64,000 nt of DNA from an uncultured Flavobacteriaceae bacterium (GTDB lineage: Bacteria > Bacteroidota > Bacteroidia > Flavobacteriales > Flavobacteriaceae), in the NCBI GenBank assembly GCA_947494715.1, contig CANLWG010000015.1:1-64000 (forward strand). The letters are read 5' to 3'. Position numbers and translations under genes: made by a program. Shown here piece after piece: positions 23,674 to 32,606 of the stretch; within the stretch, counting starts at the first letter, position 1, and the number at the start of each line of letters is the position of its first letter. The notes beneath the pieces are model-generated. The model worked only from the letters and a program-made list of their open reading frames with translations. It was not told the DNA's origin and did not search any database.

Positions 23674-25065
23674 ATGAAGAAAAATCCGTCTAGAAGGTCA
23701 TTCTTGAAAAAGGCCACATTAGGTTCCGCTGCAATGACCTCGGTGCCATTCCTTATCTCAGCTTCGGAAGGCGAAAAAGTTTTGATGAAACGAAACTATC
23801 CCGATGAACATTACACGGCCAATGACCAAATTAATCTGGGCCTGATCGGCTCCGGGATACAGGGTATTTACGACACAAGGGCCGCACTGTCCGTTTCCGG
23901 TGTGAAATTGGTCGCAGCTTGTGATCTATATTCTGGAAGATTAGATCGTGCCAAGGAGCTTTGGGGCGATGATATCTTTGTTACCCGGGATTATCGCAAA
24001 CTCCTGAACCGAAAGGACATCGATGCGGTTATCGTGGCCACTCCAGATCATTGGCATAAGAAAATTGCCGTTGATGCACTAAAAGCTGGGAAACATGTCT
24101 ATTGTGAAAAACCAATGGTACAACGATGGCAAGACGGTCAAGAAATCATCTCCACACAAAAATCGACCGGAAAAATTTGCCAGATCGGGAGTCAGGGTAT
24201 GTCTTCCCTAGGGAATGAAAAGGCCAAACAACTATATGAAGATGGTGCAATTGGGGAAATCGTGATGTTGGACTTTTACAATGACCGATATTCGGCCGAA
24301 GGAGCTTGGCAATACCCTATTCCTCCAGATGCCAGTCCCGATTCTGTAGATTTTGATACTTTTCTGGGAAATGCGCCAAAGGTACCTTACGAGCTTAAAA
24401 GATTCTTTAGGTGGCGTAATTATCAGGACTATGGTACCGGGGTTGCCGGTGATCTTTTTGTACATGCTTTTTCTACCTTGAACCATGTCATCAGTTCCCA
24501 TGGCCCAAACCGGGCCTTGGCTACCGGCGGACTACGCTACTGGAACGATGGCCGCGATGTGCCCGATGTTAGTATAACCCTTTACGACTATCCAAAAACC
24601 GATACCCATGCCGCATTCAATGCTGCTTTTCGAATCAATTTCATTGCAGGTTCTGGGGGTGGTGGCGGATTCAAATTGATAGGAACTGAAGGTGAATTGG
24701 AAGTAGGACAAAATTCGGTTACCGTTAGGCGATCCAAATTGGGTATGGTTCCCGGTGGTTATTCTTTGGTAGCCTATACGGAAGCCACACAGGAAAAAAT
24801 ACGCCAAGGCTATGCGGCTCAAAATTTGGAAACTCGGGATTCGGCTTTAAACACCGGTAGCACCACTTGGGAAGCACCAAGAAATTATAAAGGAGGGCAC
24901 CATGATCATTTTTATAACTTCTTTACAGCCGTTCGAGGAAAAGGAAAAGTAATTCAAGACCCTACCTTTGGATTAAGAGCTGCGGGAGCCGCACTCTTGG
25001 CCAATGAAAGTTATTACAAAAAAACACCGGTCGATTGGGATCCAGTGTCCATGAAATCAATGTAA
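23674..25065 (+). CDS. Gfo/Idh/MocA-family oxidoreductase, exported by Tat
   Basis: 463 aa. The N terminus SRRSFLKKATLGSAAM is a twin-arginine signal. The Rossmann motif is LGLIGSGIQGIYDTRAAL near residue 52, followed by DAVIVATPDHWHKKIAVDALKAGKHVYCEKPMV with the family EKP motif. The C-terminal domain carries the substrate site. These enzymes use tightly held NAD(P) to oxidise or rearrange sugars, here outside the cytoplasm. It is followed after 16 nt by a PIG-L deacetylase. Substrate unknown. Confidence 0.88.
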   Translation: MKKNPSRRSFLKKATLGSAAMTSVPFLISASEGEKVLMKRNYPDEHYTANDQINLGLIGSGIQGIYDTRAALSVSGVKLVAACDLYSGRLDRAKELWGDDIFVTRDYRKLLNRKDIDAVIVATPDHWHKKIAVDALKAGKHVYCEKPMVQRWQDGQEIISTQKSTGKICQIGSQGMSSLGNEKAKQLYEDGAIGEIVMLDFYNDRYSAEGAWQYPIPPDASPDSVDFDTFLGNAPKVPYELKRFFRWRNYQDYGTGVAGDLFVHAFSTLNHVISSHGPNRALATGGLRYWNDGRDVPDVSITLYDYPKTDTHAAFNAAFRINFIAGSGGGGGFKLIGTEGELEVGQNSVTVRRSKLGMVPGGYSLVAYTEATQEKIRQGYAAQNLETRDSALNTGSTTWEAPRNYKGGHHDHFYNFFTAVRGKGKVIQDPTFGLRAAGAALLANESYYKKTPVDWDPVSMKSM

Positions 25066-25081
25066 TCCAAGTTCATAGATT

Positions 25082-25954
25082 ATGAGAAAAATTCAGTTGT
25101 TACTTTGTTCGTTCTTAATTTCCTTGTTTATGTCCGCCCAAGAAGATCCTTTGAATGTTATTGTATTCGGGGCACATCCGGATGATTGCGATGTAGACGC
25201 AGGAGGTACTGCTATTCTCTTTTCAAAAATGGGCCATAAGGTGAAATTTGTTTCCTTGACCAATGGCGATGCGGGCCATTATGCCATGGGTGGCGGTGAG
25301 CTTGCCAAAATTCGTATTGCCGAGGCCCAAGAAGCTGGAAAGAGATTTGGGGTGGAATATACCGTTCTGGATAACCACGATGGGGAATTGATGCCCACTT
25401 TGGAAAATCGCTTAAAGGTTATCCGCGAAATTCGAAAATGGAACGCGGATATCGTAATTGCGCCAAGACCCAACGATTACCATCCGGATCATAGATATAC
25501 AGGGGTTTTGGTACAGGACGCTGCCTACATGGTCATTGTTCCCAATATTGCAGCTGACACACCTCCTTTGGAAAAAAATCCAGTTTTTTTGTATTCCGAA
25601 GATAGATTTCAAAAACCCAGTCCATTTGAACCGGATATTGCGGTAATCATCGATGACGTTTTTGAACAGAAAATCCATGCCATGGCTGCACATGAATCCC
25701 AATTTTTTGATTGGCTTCCCTGGACATCCGGAAATTTGGATAAGGTTCCCAAAGATGAAAAAGGACGATTGGAATTTTTGGCCAACTGGCGATCCTTTAA
25801 GCCCAATACGGCAACATTGAAGTGCTTAAAAAAATGGTACGGTGGCACTGCGGTAAATGCAAAACATACAGAAGGGTTCGAAATATGTGAATATGGGAAA
25901 CAACCATCCGATACCGAGATCAAAAGATTGTTTCCCATGCTCAAAAAAGAATAG
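25082..25954 (+). CDS. PIG-L family N-deacetylase, exported
   Basis: 290 aa with a signal peptide (IQLLLCSFLISLFMSAQ). The zinc site signature is VFGAHPDDCDVDAGGTA (HPDD) near residue 30, with the third His in PNDYHPDHRYTG. Members remove N-acetyl groups from amino sugars such as GlcNAc derivatives. Pairing with the upstream sugar oxidoreductase suggests processing of an amino-sugar substrate. Confidence 0.88.
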   Translation: MRKIQLLLCSFLISLFMSAQEDPLNVIVFGAHPDDCDVDAGGTAILFSKMGHKVKFVSLTNGDAGHYAMGGGELAKIRIAEAQEAGKRFGVEYTVLDNHDGELMPTLENRLKVIREIRKWNADIVIAPRPNDYHPDHRYTGVLVQDAAYMVIVPNIAADTPPLEKNPVFLYSEDRFQKPSPFEPDIAVIIDDVFEQKIHAMAAHESQFFDWLPWTSGNLDKVPKDEKGRLEFLANWRSFKPNTATLKCLKKWYGGTAVNAKHTEGFEICEYGKQPSDTEIKRLFPMLKKE

Positions 25955-25963
25955 GGGCTTGTA

Positions 25964-27418
25964 TTAGCTCCAAAGCCTATCCCAAGCACGCATCTTGTCC
26001 CATTCCGGGGTAGGTGCAAACAATTTCTCGCCCTTGACGAGGTATTTCTTTACGACATCTTCATTGAGTTCTACACCAATGCCCGGTTTTTCCGGTACGG
26101 TTACATAACCGTCCTTTACGATAGGTCCATCAAAACCGGTTACCAGATTTTCCCAATCCTTTTTATCCACAGCATGATGTTCCAGCCACATAAAGTTTTC
26201 CGTGGCCGCAGCACTATGTACGCAACCTAGGAAAGAGACGGGACCAGCGGCATGGTGATGCATGAAGCCGATACCATGCTTAGAGGCAAAATCACCTATC
26301 CTCTTCGTTTCGAGGATACCTCCCGCGGTGTTGGGATCAGGATGAACAATATCCACGGCCCTAGTTTTGATCAGTTCCTCAAAACCACCTTCAAGCCTGT
26401 AAATATCCTCCCCAGTCTGAGTGGGTGTAGTTGATGATTCTGTAATTTCTCTCCATTGATCGGTATACTGCCAAGGAATGACATCTTCCATATAGGCCAA
26501 ACTATAACGCTCCGAGGCCCTTGCCAGCTTAATGGCCTCGTTGACTCCAATATGACCCCAATGATCCGTTCCCATAGGAATGTCATACCCTATTTTGGAA
26601 CGCATCACATCTAAATATTCCATCAATTTATCAACACCTTTTTCCGTAATCTGTATCCTTGTAAAAGGATGTTTCGTCATATTGTATTTTATGGATTGGT
26701 GCTGGTACGGATTATAGTCCGCCTCCGGTGCATTGATAAGTGCCCCCGGAATATCCTTGATCAAGTTAATGCCAATATCCATTTTCAAAGCGGTATACCC
26801 TTGATCTACCCTAGCTTGCATCCTATTGGCATATTCAACAGGGTCTTTGGAAACGGTGGTATCACAATACACCCTCACTTTGTCGCGATATTTTCCACCT
26901 AACATTTGGTAAACGGGAACGTTGTATGCCTTTCCGGCCAAATCCCATAATGCCATTTCCACTCCTGAAACTCCACCACCTTGTCTTCCATGATGCCCAA
27001 ACTGCTTAATGATACCAAATAAGCGTTCCACATTACAGGGGTTTTCGCCCAATAGCCTACTCTTTAGGAACAATGCATATTCCTTGGCAGCACCATCGCG
27101 TACATCTCCATGTCCCACAATACCCTGATTGGTATAAATACGGACAATCGGAGTTCTGAATACCACGTCACCTCCAATTTCCGCAATTCTCAAATCGGTA
27201 ATTTTAAGATCGGAGGGACTGGAATTTCGGTTAACATTCTGGGAAGCGTAGGCAATCTGATCCCCAATGCTGGCAGATGCCCCAGTAAAACTTGCCAGAC
27301 TGAGACCTCCCAATCCGGCCTTCTTCAAAAAAGACCGTCTGCTTTTGGCCTCGTCTTCTTTTTTCATTTTGGAATCCCCGTTTACTGGACGGTTTAGTTT
27401 GTTGGTGGTAAACTTCAT
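25964..27418 (-). CDS. Enolase-superfamily sugar-acid dehydratase (mandelate racemase type), Tat-exported
   Basis: About 484 aa from ATG 27418 (MKFTTNKLNRP); the ORF track adds 16 codons, and a later start at 27367 (MKKEDEAKS) is possible. SRRSFLKKAGLGGLSLASF is a twin-arginine signal. The enolase fold shows VEMALWDLAGKAYNVPVYQM, ALKMDIG (catalytic Lys region), TDHWGHIG, YMEDVIPW, TGEDIY, VHPDPNTAGG and MHHHAAGPVSF. These fit metal ligands and an acid/base set of an acid-sugar dehydratase such as galactonate or mannonate types. Export of such an enzyme is unusual. Convergent with the PIG-L gene. Confidence 0.85.
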   Translation of the reverse strand: MKFTTNKLNRPVNGDSKMKKEDEAKSRRSFLKKAGLGGLSLASFTGASASIGDQIAYASQNVNRNSSPSDLKITDLRIAEIGGDVVFRTPIVRIYTNQGIVGHGDVRDGAAKEYALFLKSRLLGENPCNVERLFGIIKQFGHHGRQGGGVSGVEMALWDLAGKAYNVPVYQMLGGKYRDKVRVYCDTTVSKDPVEYANRMQARVDQGYTALKMDIGINLIKDIPGALINAPEADYNPYQHQSIKYNMTKHPFTRIQITEKGVDKLMEYLDVMRSKIGYDIPMGTDHWGHIGVNEAIKLARASERYSLAYMEDVIPWQYTDQWREITESSTTPTQTGEDIYRLEGGFEELIKTRAVDIVHPDPNTAGGILETKRIGDFASKHGIGFMHHHAAGPVSFLGCVHSAAATENFMWLEHHAVDKKDWENLVTGFDGPIVKDGYVTVPEKPGIGVELNEDVVKKYLVKGEKLFAPTPEWDKMRAWDRLWS

Positions 27419-27529
27419 AGTGGTAAAGTATAAATTGTTTTGTATGGATACGTACCCAAATCGCATAACCCTAGTCTAACGATAGAATAACCTCTGTAAA
27501 TTAGGGATTTTTTTATTTCTAACGAAACA

Positions 27530-27560
27530 AAAAAGGGAAACCAAACCGGCTTCCCTTTTT
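27530..27560 (-). terminator. Terminator after uspA
   Basis: AAAAAGGGAA (27530-27539) pairs perfectly with TTCCCTTTTT (27551-27560) around an 11-nt loop. A T-run follows on the minus strand, 25 nt beyond the uspA stop. Confidence 0.75.
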
Positions 27561-27584
27561 CGCATCAACTAAACATAAAAATCA

Positions 27585-28415
27585 TCAATTATTAATCTTA
27601 AAGGTAACTACTGGAATTTTTGAATGGTTGGCAAGATCCTCCCCAATACTGCCCATAAAGAAATGGGAAAGTCCTTTCCGTCCGTGCGTGGAAATCCCAA
27701 TGATATTCGCACTGCTCATCTCACTATAATTCAGGATGCCTTTTTCAACGCTATAATCATTGTAGATTTCAACTTCCATACCTGTATTAGACTTTCTTAG
27801 GAATTGATTTATGCGATCGTATGCATCTTTAGTGCTCAAAAAATTATCCCCTGGGGTATTGATGTAGACCAAATCCAATTTAGCGGACAACATGTTGGCA
27901 AAGTCCTTTGCTTTTTGAAAAGCCAATAAATTATCATCTCTAAAATCACAGGCGAAGACAAAACGATCTACTTTAAAATCGGGTAACTCGTCCTTAATGA
28001 CCAAAACCGGTATGGTGGCATTCCGTACTACCTTTTCCGCATTGGAACCTACAAATATCTCCTTGAGGCCATCCGTACCATGGGAACCCATAACTATAAG
28101 TTCTGCGTTGTGCTTCTTAGCAACTTGGTTCACCTCGCTAAAAACCTTAAAATGCTTTACGATCGGAGTAATCGTAATTCCTTTTAAATACGGCTTGTCC
28201 AGAAAGTCAGAAAATCTTTTTTCTGCCAATTTTATCAAAAATACGGTTTGCTCAGGATGAAATCCTTCTGAAGAAGAGACCATGGCCTGGTTTAGTTCCA
28301 ACATATGGAGCGCCAAGATTTCCGAGCCGTGTTTTTTGGCCAGGGAGGCGGCTACTTTAAGTGCATGTTCCGATTGTTCCGAAAAGTCTATGGGTACTAT
28401 AATGTTTTTCATCAT
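27585..28415 (-). CDS. Tandem universal stress protein (UspA)
   Basis: 276 aa with two Usp domains. The first ends with LIVMGSHGTDGLKEIFVGSNAEKVVRNA, the ATP-binding GxxGS-type loop. The second ends with IIGISTHGRKGLSHFFMGSIGEDLANHS. It is 14 nt downstream of hemN and so belongs to the FNR-like-controlled unit. Usp proteins are commonly induced by oxygen lack or NO stress. Confidence 0.92.
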   Translation of the reverse strand: MMKNIIVPIDFSEQSEHALKVAASLAKKHGSEILALHMLELNQAMVSSSEGFHPEQTVFLIKLAEKRFSDFLDKPYLKGITITPIVKHFKVFSEVNQVAKKHNAELIVMGSHGTDGLKEIFVGSNAEKVVRNATIPVLVIKDELPDFKVDRFVFACDFRDDNLLAFQKAKDFANMLSAKLDLVYINTPGDNFLSTKDAYDRINQFLRKSNTGMEVEIYNDYSVEKGILNYSEMSSANIIGISTHGRKGLSHFFMGSIGEDLANHSKIPVVTFKINN

Positions 28416-28429
28416 AATGTTTTTTTAGG

Positions 28430-29791
28430 TTAAACTGTCATGGAGAATAAACGTGTCTCCGGTGCCTTTCTATGGAGGAGAACGTCAAAAGCCATACAAA
28501 TATTACGTATAAAGGGTCTTCCTCTTTGGGTCACCATAATTTGATTTGGGTGAATATCTATCAATTGGTCCAGTTGCATTTCATGTAGTCGATCCAATAC
28601 CGAGGGCAATGCAGGGAAATGTAAATCCGTGTCACTCCATGAGGTCTCAAATCTGCACATTAAATTCAATATATGCTTTCTAATGATCCGGTCTTCATCG
28701 GTAAGAATATGGCCTCTATAAATGGGAATGATATCATTGTCCACCAAATGGGTGTATTCTTCAAGGCTTTTTACGTTTTGTGCAAAACTGTACCAGCTGT
28801 CACTTATACTGGAGACCCCCAGACCTATCATTAATTGAGTCTTCGAAGCCGTATAACCCATAAAATTACGGTGCAATTTCCCTAACTCCATAGAGGTATA
28901 GAGGCTGTCGTTAGAAAGTGCAAAGTGATCCATGCCTATTTCATGGTACCCGGCTTTGACCAACAATTTCTTTCCGGTTTCATATTGTTTTCGCTTTTCT
29001 TCGGCCGACGGGAGGTCTTCATCCTTATAGCCTCGTTGTCCATTGCCCTTTAACCATGGAACATGTGCGTAGCTATAAAAGGCCAATCGGTCCGGCTTTA
29101 ATGTTTTGGTCATGGTTATGGTCTGTTCAATATTAGCCAAAGTCTGATGGGGCAATCCGAAAATGATATCGTGCCCTATGGACTCATACCCAATTTCACG
29201 GGCCCATTCTGTAACATTCTTAACATTTTCAAAAGGTTGTATCCTATGAATTGCCTTTTGCACGGTTTGGTTATAGTCCTGTATGCCATAGCTTACCCTT
29301 CTGAAACCTACATCATACAGGGCCTGTAGATGCTCTTTGGTAGTATTATTGGGATGGCCTTCAAAACTAAACTCATAATTTTCGGACCGTGTGGTCGTAC
29401 TGAGAATCCCATTGATAAGCCGCTTTAGATTCAGGGGCGAAAAAAAGGTAGGTGTGCCTCCCCCTAAATGCAATTCCTTGATAATCGGTTTTTCCGAGAA
29501 TAGGTTACAATATAATCTCCATTCCTTTAAAACGGTCTTAATATAAGGAGCTTCAACGTCATGCCTTTTGGTAATACGTTTATGACATCCACAGAAGGTG
29601 CACATACTTTCACAAAAAGGTAAATGAATATAGAGACTGATGCCTTCGGATGAATTGCTCTCTTCAAAACTATGCTTTAAGGTAGATTTCCATTCCTTCC
29701 CCGAAAAAGTTTCGATGTTCCAATAGGGGACCGTAGGATAACTGGTATAACGGGGACCCGGAATATTATATTTTTGAACGAGATTGCACAT
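28430..29791 (-). CDS. hemN: Oxygen-independent coproporphyrinogen III dehydrogenase
   Basis: 453 aa from ATG 29791 (MCNLVQKYNIPGPRYTSYP); the extra 14 codons in the ORF track overlap the promoter. It is a radical SAM enzyme; the cluster motif is LPFCESMCTFCGCHKRIT (CxxxCxxC plus the extra Cys), followed by LHLGGGTPTFFSP. It makes protoporphyrinogen without oxygen, supplying haem for anaerobic cytochromes such as NorBC and the nos cytochrome. Its promoter has the FNR-like dyad. The next gene is uspA. Confidence 0.95.
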   Translation of the reverse strand: MCNLVQKYNIPGPRYTSYPTVPYWNIETFSGKEWKSTLKHSFEESNSSEGISLYIHLPFCESMCTFCGCHKRITKRHDVEAPYIKTVLKEWRLYCNLFSEKPIIKELHLGGGTPTFFSPLNLKRLINGILSTTTRSENYEFSFEGHPNNTTKEHLQALYDVGFRRVSYGIQDYNQTVQKAIHRIQPFENVKNVTEWAREIGYESIGHDIIFGLPHQTLANIEQTITMTKTLKPDRLAFYSYAHVPWLKGNGQRGYKDEDLPSAEEKRKQYETGKKLLVKAGYHEIGMDHFALSNDSLYTSMELGKLHRNFMGYTASKTQLMIGLGVSSISDSWYSFAQNVKSLEEYTHLVDNDIIPIYRGHILTDEDRIIRKHILNLMCRFETSWSDTDLHFPALPSVLDRLHEMQLDQLIDIHPNQIMVTQRGRPFIRNICMAFDVLLHRKAPETRLFSMTV

Positions 29792-29811
29792 GGATGTAAT
29801 TTGATTAATTA

Positions 29812-29855
29812 CAAACTTAGTTTCCGCCTGCAAAAAAAAATATGATAATTATCAG
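29812..29855 (-). promoter_or_regulatory. FNR-like dyad plus -7 element driving hemN-uspA
   Basis: On the minus strand CTGATAATTATCAT (29855-29842) is followed after exactly 22 nt by TAAGTTTG (29819-29812), a perfect TAnnTTTG. hemN is a classic FNR-family target, which supports reading the dyad as an FNR-type site. Confidence 0.8.
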
Positions 29856-29907
29856 GTGATACGAATCTTGCCCTATCCGCGTAAATACCATTTGGATGTA
29901 CTACATC

Positions 29908-31054
29908 TCAATCAAACTCCAAAAATTTCATGATTTGGAGATTTCCTTTAAGGGCATTCCCTGGCATGGGATGTTCATTGTTGAAAACCTTTAAGTCTTC
30001 CTTGTCAAGTATAGTTACAAAATCTTCGCGATACCCATTTTCATAAGGGATAGCCCCCAGGTTTAATTGTAGATGGTTTCCAAAAAAATTATAAATGGCC
30101 GTTCTTTTGGAATAGCCATAATCATGCTTTTCAGAAGGCAAATGGACATTTTCTACTTTGTGTTCCGCATCGTACAAGGCATATACCTTTTGTATGTAGG
30201 ATACTCTATATTGGGTGTATTTCGGGTCCAATCCGCGCCATTGGAAACCAATAAAAGAGGCCTTGGTGCGGCCAATGCCGCTATCTCAACATTATTGGTC
30301 TGATGGTTTTCTCCCCTATGGACAGGCATACCGCTTTCGCAGACGCATCCCCCGAAAAAATGGGCCGAAACTTGGACAACTGGAGCGACCACCTTAATAC
30401 GATTGTCCAAAGCTGCGAGCATAAAGGTCTGGGTAGCCCCTCCAGAACCACCGGTCATACCGACCCGATCCCCGTCCACATCATCCCGTGACAATAGATA
30501 TTCCAATACCCGTATGCTATTATAGGTCTGCAAGTGGAGGGCAATAGGAATAGTATGTTCTACCTGTTCGCTTTCACCAAAGCCGAGCATATCATAAGCA
30601 AAGACTACGGCCCCCATCTTAGCAAAGACCGCTGCCCTGGTCTGTACATCCTCACGTAACCTTTTGTCCGGCAAATGCCCGTGAGGACTCAAAATTGCCG
30701 CGAATTTCCCCTCCCCTGTTGAAGGCCTGTACAGATTTCCCGTTATATAGAAACCAGGAAAACTCTCGATGGCTACATTTTCTACCGTATATCCATCCAT
30801 TTCCTTTTTGCTATGGATAATAGGATTAAAATTCCCGGTTATTTTGGGCATCTTCTCCCATTCCATGCCAATCTTAATACCCTCTTTGATCGTAGCGGCT
30901 CTTTCCTCCCAAGACTCCAAATCACTCCATTGGGAAGCGAATTCCTTCATTTTTAGGTTGGCCTGATCAGATGTCCAAAATGGCCCACACACAATTGACT
31001 CTCTTGAGCCATACCGGATAGGCATATCATTAAAATAAATAGAGCAGTCTTCAT
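29908..31054 (-). pseudogene. Frameshifted acetyl-xylan-esterase-like alpha/beta hydrolase
   Basis: One hydrolase is spread over three frames. A signal peptide (MKTALFILMICLSGMAQ from ATG 31054) leads into QLCVGHF. The main body (30153-31025 ORF) begins at FWTSDQANLKMKEF, and losing one T from a T-run near 30985 explains the shift. The body has ILSPHGHLPD, VFAYDMLGFGES, and the nucleophile elbow MTGGSGGATQ. At about 30206 a second single-base loss (CCnTAC to CCTAC) moves the reading to the 29908-30231 ORF, which holds IQKVYALYDAEH and the catalytic His in SEKHDYGYSKR. Two losses in one gene suggest decay, though assembly errors are possible. Confidence 0.8.
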
Positions 31055-31086
31055 GTTCGCGTTCATGAGTTTTCCGAGCATATTGA

Positions 31087-32445
31087 TCAATAGGTTTCCT
31101 TGATCCAATTGTAGGGTTTCCTTTTCATCCAAAGTCCTCTAGTAAAATCAGGAAAATACTGTGGTGCACCATTATTCTCTATAGATACTTCTGAAAGTGG
31201 CGTAACCGCACTCCATGCCGCTGCATCATAGGCATCCATAGGCGGGGCAATATTCGCCTTGGCAGATTCCACAAAGGAGTTTAAGACAAAGAAGTCCATT
31301 CCACCATGCCCTGCATCCAAGGCATATTCCCCATATTTTATCCATAAGGGGTGATCATATTTCTTTAGCCATTCGTCCGCGACATCCCAGTCGTGGGGCT
31401 CAGATTTACCTTCAATATAGATTCTGTCACCATCAACTTCCCACAGTCCATTGGCTCCCTGAACCCGGAATCCCAAAGAATAAGGTCTGGGCAGATTACA
31501 ATCGTGGGTAACGATAATGGTTTCCCCGTTTGCGGTTTCAATGGTGGAGGTAATCACATCACCTTGTTTGAATTTCACCTTGGCATTAGGATGGTTTTCT
31601 CCGCCCACCTCAACAATATAATTATGGAGTCCAATGGCCTTTGAAGCACTGGAAGTCATGGAAACAAATCGGTTTCCACGGTTAATATCCGCCATAACGG
31701 CAATGGGCCCGAGGCCATGGGTGGGATACACATCGGCGTTGCGTTTTACGGAATGTTGGGTGCGCCATTTGGCCTCAGAGCTTCCCTTCTCACCAAATTC
31801 GGCACCTTTCCCGTGGGCAGCCGTCCCATCATTGAACTTTACGCCCCGAAGATCATGTTGGTAACCGCATCTAAAATGTACCAGTTCCCCAAAAATATTC
31901 TGCTTTACCATGTTAAGTACCGCCATGATATCACGCCGATAATTCACATTTTCAAGAATCATCATATGTGTACCTGTCTCCTCATGGGTATTCACCAAAT
32001 CCCAACATTCTTCCAGTGTGTTCGCCGCCGAGACCTCGGTTCCTGCATATTTTCCGGCCTTCATAGCATCAACCGTCATGGTTACGTGCCATAGCCAGGG
32101 CGTGGCAATGACTACCGCATCCACATCCTGTAGTTCCAATAAATTCCTATAGTCATAATTATTCTTGCCAAAGGTTTTGGGTGGCTTGCCACCGGCATCG
32201 GCAATTTTTTGTTTCGCGATCGAAATACGGACCGGGTCTATGTCACATACCGCAGTAACATTCACATCCTTTCGTAGAAGTAAATTTTGAAGGTGGCCGG
32301 TACCCCGCCCTCCGGCACCGATAAGCCCCACGTTCAATTTATCACTCTGATGCGAACCTGAAATGCCATAGGCAAATCCAGGTGCCATGACCATTCCCGC
32401 CCCTATTAGGGAACTTTCCTTTATAAATCTTCTTCTTGAACCCAT
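31087..32445 (-). CDS. GH109-like NAD-dependent glycosidase (Gfo/Idh/MocA fold)
   Basis: 452 aa. The N terminus GSRRRFIKESSLIGAGMVM is a Tat signal. NAD-binding VGLIGAGGRGTGHLQNLL is near residue 40. The usual EKP motif is replaced by GTEVSAANTLEECWDLVN, followed by MMILENVNYRRDIMAVLNMV, GYQHDLRGVKFNDG and YPTHGLGPIAVMADINRG. This pattern is characteristic of GH109 alpha-N-acetylgalactosaminidases, which cleave through transient NAD oxidation. It is divergent from a nucleotidyltransferase/sugar-kinase pair that could salvage the released HexNAc. Confidence 0.82.
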   Translation of the reverse strand: MGSRRRFIKESSLIGAGMVMAPGFAYGISGSHQSDKLNVGLIGAGGRGTGHLQNLLLRKDVNVTAVCDIDPVRISIAKQKIADAGGKPPKTFGKNNYDYRNLLELQDVDAVVIATPWLWHVTMTVDAMKAGKYAGTEVSAANTLEECWDLVNTHEETGTHMMILENVNYRRDIMAVLNMVKQNIFGELVHFRCGYQHDLRGVKFNDGTAAHGKGAEFGEKGSSEAKWRTQHSVKRNADVYPTHGLGPIAVMADINRGNRFVSMTSSASKAIGLHNYIVEVGGENHPNAKVKFKQGDVITSTIETANGETIIVTHDCNLPRPYSLGFRVQGANGLWEVDGDRIYIEGKSEPHDWDVADEWLKKYDHPLWIKYGEYALDAGHGGMDFFVLNSFVESAKANIAPPMDAYDAAAWSAVTPLSEVSIENNGAPQYFPDFTRGLWMKRKPYNWIKETY

Positions 32446-32540
32446 AATTCTATTTTAAATTTGGTTTTGGAATTTATGTCGTTGCTCAAATTATGAAATT
32501 CTATATAAAATTGTTTGTATTAATCCCTTTAATTATGATC

Positions 32541-32585
32541 TATATCGATATATAAACCATTTTTAAATTCAAAGGGCTATTTTTG
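32541..32585 (+). promoter_or_regulatory. Palindrome and -7 element upstream of the nucleotidyltransferase gene
   Basis: TATATCGATATA (32541-32552) is a perfect 12-bp palindrome. TATTTTTG (32578-32585) fits TAnnTTTG and lies 21 nt before ATG 32607. The spacing differs from the FNR-like promoters. It lies in the divergent region with the GH109-like gene, so it may be a shared operator. Confidence 0.45.
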
Positions 32586-32606
32586 CCCCATTAAAACATA
32601 AACCAC

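Noticed and set aside
30153-30231. Programmed frameshift in the esterase gene
   Set aside because: No slippery heptamer or downstream structure was seen, and a second shift near 30985 separates the signal peptide; decay or sequencing error is simpler.
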